Assembly: GCF_963678635.1 (NCBI RefSeq)
Contig: NC_087070.1
Span: 47,783,467 to 47,847,466, forward strand
Length of the DNA: 64,000 nucleotides
DNA from: Symsagittifera roscoffensis
Lineage: Eukaryota > Xenacoelomorpha > Acoela > Convolutidae
Reading direction: 5' to 3'
Position 1 is the stretch's first letter, and the number at the start of each line of letters is the position of its first letter. The notes below the pieces were generated by a model, which did no database searches, had not been told where the DNA came from, and worked only from the letters and a program-made list of their open reading frames with translations. This document shows, in pieces, positions 58,201-64,000 of this stretch. The translations under genes and the position numbers were made by a program.

Positions 58201-59630
58201 TCCTTGGTACTCGTTCCAACATCGATAGAACTTGTTCCTGCTCCAATGTCTTCTTGCTTTGCCCTTCTCCATCATTATTTGCATTCGTATCGTCACGCTG
58301 GTAAGACTGAGTACCTGTAGCTTGCGTTCGCCTTTCCGCCTGATGTTTCTTAAATTCGGCCGGGACAAATCCTCCTTCGAACTCGCCTACTGTACCGGCC
58401 CTTGGTATTTTAAATGGTTCGCGTTTCTATGGGGACATCCTTCTGCAATGTGGCCCACCTGTCCACAATTAAAACAACCACCCGGGGTCCATGGGTTGTT
58501 TCCTTTCTGTCGCCCAATTGGGTTCGCAAAATCACGTTGCTGATTCTCTCCCTGTCGGGTGAGATTTTCTGACTTGGGGTTACATGGATCAACGAACCTA
58601 CCTATCATTGTCGTTAAGTTCTGCATCTGAGCCATCATTTGAGTCACCAGATCGTTCTGGCATGATTCCTGCATTTGCATCTGCAATCTCACCTCATCAT
58701 ACCTCGAACTCTGGACATCAATATGCTTCGCCAGGTTGTTCTGAGCCTTCATCATTTGGTCAAGGCTCAGACCAGTGTGCGTCTGCAATCTCGTCAGCTC
58801 CTTCCGTAACTGTTGAGTCTCGGCAGTCAGCGTACTGTCTCCGCCAGCCTCAGTCGTCAGGTCTTGAACATCGTGCACCGACCGAATGTGATTTGGCCAT
58901 CTCCGACTCTTCATCCTGACTGTTTTGCGTGCCATATCTAGAGTCTGTGCTCGGGCCACCGCCTGGTTGAAATTCTCGAGGTCTTCTCGCAGAAGCAATT
59001 CCTGAAGCTCGAAATGACACAGTCCATCAGTGAACTGTTCGCGGTTCATGTCGTCTCGGGCTTGAGCTCCCAGGTTTGTATTTGCAACTTCACCCAAGGA
59101 TCGCACTCGTCTTGCAAAATCTGTCAAGCCCTCACCTTCCTCCTGCGTGAGATTCTTGAATTCAGCCCTCGCAGCAGATTGTGTCTGAAATGGCATCATC
59201 CTCTGATCGAGTTCCGCGAGCATTCTGCCTAGCGTCGGCTCCTCGAACCCGTCAACTTCCTCTCGAAAGTGAGCTGGCATACTCGTGAACTCATCCATTG
59301 CCCAGCCTGTCAGACAAGTCGGCAGCACCATCCTGGCCTGCTCATCGTCCCATCGATTGGCGTCTGCTATCCAGGCAAAGTGTTTCCTCCAGTCTCGCCA
59401 GTTCTGATAACTGCTCGAGGGAAACCGATCTGGTCGTATCGTACCAAATCCGAACACTCCCTGCAGCCTGTCAAGTGCATTCGCCGCTGCCACTGCAGCC
59501 TCTGCCATAAGTTGTCTGTCTTGATCGTTCAGGGCCATCGCTTGTCGATTGTTCCTTCGTTATTGTCGTAATCGCGCACAACTCGTCGTTGCAACTACAA
59601 TCCAGAATAGCGCCCACCCAGGAGCGCCAC

Positions 59631-61997
59631 TGTAAACGTGGGGGAATTCACAATATCTCTAGGCCGGTCTTGCTCGCTATTTCACACCGCCGCAATATCT
59701 TCCCTTTGGTACTGAGGTCAGCGGGGCAACCGATTCCCAGTACTGTTCACAATCCCAAAAGGGTTAATTTGGTGGTGGGCTGCTCTGTACTGTACTTTAC
59801 TGCTCGCCCCGTGATTCGTGCTCCTCCGACTGTATCTCACCCGTCAATCAATAATCGATCGCAACAACAATTCCAATAATAAGAATGAATTAAGATATGA
59901 ATATAACCAAATACAGAGTAGCCCATAATTGGCTGGAATATAAATTAATCGTTCAATTAAAGAAAAGGGTCTGCGGTTTATATAAACTAACTAACTGCCT
60001 TCAACAGTTCTTTTTTTTCCAACCCTAATTATCTTCAGAGCTATCTTCTTGGAACTACACTTTAATCCCGAAAGTACTTTAGAAAAAAATCACCTCACCC
60101 GATAAATTAACAACTTTCCTGAAGTTGTTCCTTTAAGGCTTTTTGTAACTTTTTCCAATCGACTTATTTAGTCTTCGTCCACTTTCGTTCTCTGTTTACT
60201 TTGAGAATCAAGCGACTACCTTGGCTTGTAGCCCAAATTGTTCTCTAACTAAATGAGAACCAACTACTCTTAATAGTAGCTCACTCTGTTCTGCTTAAGG
60301 ATAAGCTGCTTGCTATTCCCTATTATATTTGTCTATTTGAATTTTAGTTATAGTTAGAGTTCTGACATTCCGTATAAATCTTAATATTTACTGATGTGCC
60401 TCCTACGCAGCATTCCAAATCTTAAACCCAGCATGATCACATTAATTTAAATGCAAGTTCAAAATGCCAATCAAAGCTATGCTAAACAAATAACAAATGC
60501 AAGTTCAACTTAATTCAAGCTATGTTTACATATCAAAAGACCAAGGACTTTATTTAATTTTCCCGTATCTTTTCCCTTTTTCCAAGCCTAGGATAAACTT
60601 CTAGTGAACTTGATTTCCAATTCATCATAATCCAAAAATTCCCATACGTAACCTATTCAAATTTCAACCTAATCGACCTTCAGGGTAAGCCGTTCCCTTA
60701 ACCGGGGTCCAATTCAGCCAATTAAACATTCCCCAGAAGCCAATGGAAAATCCTGTACATTCCTAACGTTTAGACTAATTAATTCCCCATTCCCTTGTTT
60801 ATATTGCCAAATTAATATGCGACTACTTTTCTGTGCCATTGACGCCTTTCTATTTACAATTCATTCACCAAGTCAAATTGAACCAAATGTTTGTTTGGCT
60901 AACTCTTAATAATTCCAGCAATATACCATTATACATTAGGCCAAGATATTCCATCAATTTCGGAGAAATGCCTAAACCATTCCTCATGCATGCAAATCGC
61001 TAATCCCGGATCCATCAAATAGTCAATTAACCTCCCTAATTACAGAACATATGATTTGGGCTATTTTCCGGTGCTAAATTTAAGGGTTTTGGGGCTATAA
61101 CGTAAAAGGTCAAATAAAGGTCATCCCGAAATAATTGGTCAAATCTCCAATAATCAGTTTGAGGTCACATGAGGGTCATACCTACCAAGTTTCATCCATA
61201 TCCGACAAATACTTATCCCATTTAAAGGTCCATTATCACTTTTCCTGGAAAAGGTCAATTAGCACCGGAAAGGTCAACTGGAACTAAGACTTACAGGGAT
61301 CCTTTTTTACCGGGGTGGGTCCTACTACACATAAGTACCCTAAAATCGATATGCCCTCGTGCATTTTTTTTCATAATTTGCCCATTAACACCTCCAGGGG
61401 GTGATTTTCCCAAGTGCTAATAGCCCGTGCCCTTATCACCCAATCGGGTCGTTATACTATCATACGATAGACCATGTCATTATCTATCATACCTTAAATT
61501 TCAGCTCCCTAGGGTCATTGGGGGTTGAGAAATAGCCTTCGGAAGTCGGGTGGGGGTTTGTTTGTTTAGGGCATAAATCGGGCCGGGGTGACCTTGGGGT
61601 TCCGAAACTTCAAACTTAAGCTTCTCTCGCCCAGGGCTACCACATGCATAAAAATGAGCTCAACCGGACCAGTAGTTAAGGATTTCCGGTTGGGCCATTT
61701 GCACTTCCGGGAACCGTTATCACTCAGCCCCGGGGGGTCGAGCGGGTCTGGCCCTTTGCATGCCCGGGCCAAATCATCTTTAGTATTACCCCACTAAATT
61801 TCATAAAGTTCGCCCCAGTAGCTCCCGAGTTGGGGGAAGTTGCTGGGAACTATTCCATTGCCTATTTTCACTAAGGAGGGGCATTAATTCCATGAACTTA
61901 AGCAAATACAAGTTTAATTCAATCTTAAGTTAATGACGAATCAGTCTTACGCTCAAGTTACCATAGCATGTAATACAGTAGAATCACCAATTCTACA
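59631..61997 (-). repeat. 5' LTR (2367 bp)
   Basis: Same ends as 52866-55213 and colinear with it. Differences are mainly small indels and scattered bases. Confidence 0.92.
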
Positions 61998-63264
61998 GAA
62001 CAGAATCTATTTTCATAGAATCTATTTTCATAAAAAATTGATAGCAAAACTGATCAAATCGAATACTTCAAAATCTCGTTTCATCAATCAAGCAAAAGTT
62101 TGAAACGCGGTGAAAAGAATGACTCAAAAAACAACCAATTTTTACGCATCGATGTGATTGCAAGTTGGTTATTAAGGTTGGTTTGGATGGAAAATGTCAC
62201 CCTTGATAATCACACGCGTTGGCGTGAAGCTTTGAAATTCAATTTGGTAAATTTCAATGAAAAGAGTCAGGATTGCATAAACTTTATGAAAAGAAAAAAA
62301 TGGGCATTCAGTCCAAACTGATATGTATGGAATGATTTAAAGAGATGAATTAGCTGTTTTCAAAAATTAAGGTATAAGAAACTTTAGGCCGACCAAGTAT
62401 CTAGTTTGCACTCATCCTAATCTGTAATCCAAATTTATAAATATGCTAAGCATGATAAGCTATTGATTTTTGCACAATGTTGTTTGAAAAATGTAATTTT
62501 TTGAATGTGGCTATAAAATCAATAATTCAAAAAACTTCAGTGATTGAAAATTGTATCATAGGATATTTTTAGGCAGTTTTAGGTTTATGTTAACATCTGA
62601 AAAAAAAAACATCTGACTTCACAAAAAAGCTTCATTGCAAGTTTTGATTTTTCTGTGTAAAAGACTGTCTGACCTAGGTTATTTATTTTCTTGTATTTTA
62701 GTTTTAGAAACTGCTTGTTTGTGCAGAGAAAGATATAGCTACTAATTTGAGAAACTTTTTTCCGTGCAATTTTGAATTTTTTTAAGTAATAGTTGAAAAT
62801 TTTAATAGTTTTTCCAATGCAGAAGAAAATCAAATTTTTGACTAACAAAAAGCTTTCATTCGGCGAAAGCCGCAATAATTTTGTTCAAAATTACGTAAAA
62901 TCAAATATAGAATTTTTGAAATTTGTTTCCATGGAAAAAAAGCTTATCATAGAAAGTTCATCAGGAGAAATTGTCTCACAAGCGTTTTTTTTTTCAACTT
63001 AATAAAAAAACTGTATAATATTTTTTTGTATAAAAATTAACCCGGAAGATAGCGTCTTGATTCAACGGACACATATCATACAAGTATCTGAGCAGAAAAA
63101 TAAACCCATACTCCTCAATCATGTTCAACGAAACGCATATTATGGTAAACAACTCAATAGCATCCATTTTGTAACAGACTGCTGCAATCAGGAAAAGTTT
63201 AACATAATGTTTTTCCTTAAATTGTCTCAAATATCAACTTTGTATCCTCTTAAAACAATTAGAT
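61998..63264. other. Noncoding, small unrecognised ORFs
   Basis: AT-rich. A short direct repeat of GAATCTATTTTCATA lies at about 62004-62032. A 73-codon ORF (62100-62321) shows no family match. Nothing else is recognised. Confidence 0.45.
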
Positions 63265-63416
63265 TAGGGTATTGTCGATATTTACTGCCACAGACAAATA
63301 TAGAACCAGGATTTTCTGCTTTCTTACTGCGTGTCATTTATATGAATAGTGTTTTAACGAGCTGCTTTGCTCAATTTGGTTTAGAAAATTTTGAACGCTC
63401 ACGAATTCGCCGTTGA
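63057..63416 (+). CDS. Unrecognised open frame, 119 codons
   Basis: Open for 119 codons in AT-rich DNA and ending TGA at 63414-63416, but with no ATG at its start, so if real it would be an exon entered by splicing. The product has no domain I know (segments such as FVTDCCNQEKFN and TLYPLKTIRLGYC). Its 3' half is repeated at the window end. It may be a host exon fragment, repeat-derived, or chance. Confidence 0.2.
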   Translation: MIQRTHIIQVSEQKNKPILLNHVQRNAYYGKQLNSIHFVTDCCNQEKFNIMFFLKLSQISTLYPLKTIRLGYCRYLLPQTNIEPGFSAFLLRVIYMNSVLTSCFAQFGLENFERSRIRR

Positions 63417-64000
63417 CGCTATTAAAAACAGAGTTATAAAAAAAAACAACAAGACTGCTCGTATCAGGGCGAAGCCCTGAAAGTTCCGACTGCCTTTTAA
63501 CGTTTATGGAGCAGTAATAACATAAACAACATGAAAAAATGAAATGAAATAAAATAAAATGAAAAAAAAAAAAATTTCTAAAATTTGAAAATTTTTCTAT
63601 GAAAATCATCCCCCCACACGCCATATAAAGTACAAAACAATAGATTTCGCTCCTTGTAACAAATCAATTGTGGCAAATAAGCTTCTCACAACCAATTTGG
63701 AACGATTTCTAAGACGGATTATTTCTCCGCTTACGCGTTAATAGCGCGAAATATATCGCGCGTTAATTGTCCCAAATTGGTCAAAATGGCCAAAATGGCA
63801 ATCTTTAAACCCTCATAACTTTACGAAAAATGATCACAGGTGAAATATCTTTTCAAATTTAAGCTTAGGACAACAATACCTTTCGAATGATAAAATAAAT
63901 TTCCGTCAGTAGGGTATTGTCGATATTTACTGCCACAGACAAATATAGAACCAGGATTTTCTGCTTTCTTACTGCGTGTCATTTATATGAATAGTGTTTT
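63265..64000. repeat. 645-bp tandem duplication, cut by window end
   Basis: TAGGGTATTGTCGATATTTA at 63265 recurs at 63910 and stays identical for the 91 bp left in the window. The first unit (63265-63909) contains an R1 copy whose right end is replaced by the junction. The second unit continues outside the window. Confidence 0.9.
63449..63908 (+). mobile_element. R1 repeat, right end lost at duplication junction
   Basis: From ACAAGACTGCTCGTATCAGG through the CAGGGCGAAGCCCTG hairpin and GCGCGAAATATATCGCGCG to TACCTTTCGAATGAT. It then stops at the junction with the second duplication unit. Confidence 0.85.

Larger units (their letters stand above)
52866..61997 (-). mobile_element. Ty3/gypsy LTR retrotransposon with 2.35-kb LTRs
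   Basis: A 9.1-kb element read on the - strand, bounded by a GAACA target duplication (52861-52865 and 61998-62002) and long LTRs with TGTA...TACA ends. Recognised parts from its 5' side: a primer-site-like TGGCGCTCC just inside the 5' LTR, gag (about 59538-58390, with the CFNCGQVGHIAEGC knuckle), protease (about 58250-57830, LLDTGAPST) and integrase (about 57520-55910, with a zinc-binding part and a catalytic core around VDILGPN and RTDQG). A purine tract precedes the 3' LTR. It looks broken and incomplete, with at least one large and a few small breaks. By eye the LTRs agree at about 95-97 percent, so it is younger than the element at 20938. Confidence 0.9.

Noticed and set aside
1-64000. 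CRISPR arrays, operons or phage-like defence genes
   Set aside because: No regularly spaced short repeats with unique spacers and no prokaryotic gene layout; the spliced genes show animal DNA.

Overview
The window is AT-rich animal DNA. It has spliced genes with GT-AG introns, a rhodopsin-class GPCR, a formin, and dense invertebrate-style repeats and LTR elements. I cannot name the phylum. I saw no rRNA, tRNA, CRISPR or bacterial operon structure. Three host genes are supported, and repeats and noncoding sequence fill the rest.

Left part (1-8230, + strand): a four-exon gene for a membrane fatty acid desaturase with three histidine boxes (HENVH, HWAHH, HATHH). Its sequence resembles the bacterial DesA-like group more than the usual animal front-end or stearoyl-CoA desaturases. 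Three of the four exons join in frame through canonical splice signals. The second intron seems to lack a GT donor. A partial Ty3/gypsy copy (about 9170-11469) separates this gene from the next.

Centre (12418-29361, - strand): a five-exon formin of about 1199 residues with an N-terminal coiled coil, a PH domain, a very short FH1 and a divergent FH2. This architecture fits the invertebrate PH-domain-containing formins (PHCF). Its introns have collected a solo LTR (15842-17598), copies of a hairpin-ended repeat (called R1 here) and a Ty3/gypsy element with both LTRs and a 5-bp target duplication (20938-27673).

Right part (29362-64000): a long gene-poor stretch with R1 copies, one set of them a tandem array of three (36142-38030). 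A second dispersed repeat (R2, ends near CAGTGGCGGATCTAG), degenerate tandem repeats and a simple repeat also lie here. A two-exon class A GPCR lies on the - strand (43713-44989). Just upstream of its start codon sits a fresh 1.45-kb tandem duplication (44982-47883). Further right are a 260-bp MITE with 27-bp inverted ends and an 8-bp target duplication (51156-51415), a 9.1-kb Ty3/gypsy element with unusually long 2.35-kb LTRs (52866-61997), and a 645-bp duplication that runs off the window end.

The three genes show no functional link; they are neighbours only. The most notable points are the bacterial-like desaturase, the PHCF-type formin, the hairpin-ended R1 family (possibly a non-autonomous Helentron) and the promoter-side duplication at the GPCR. 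All similarities were judged by eye from known family motifs.
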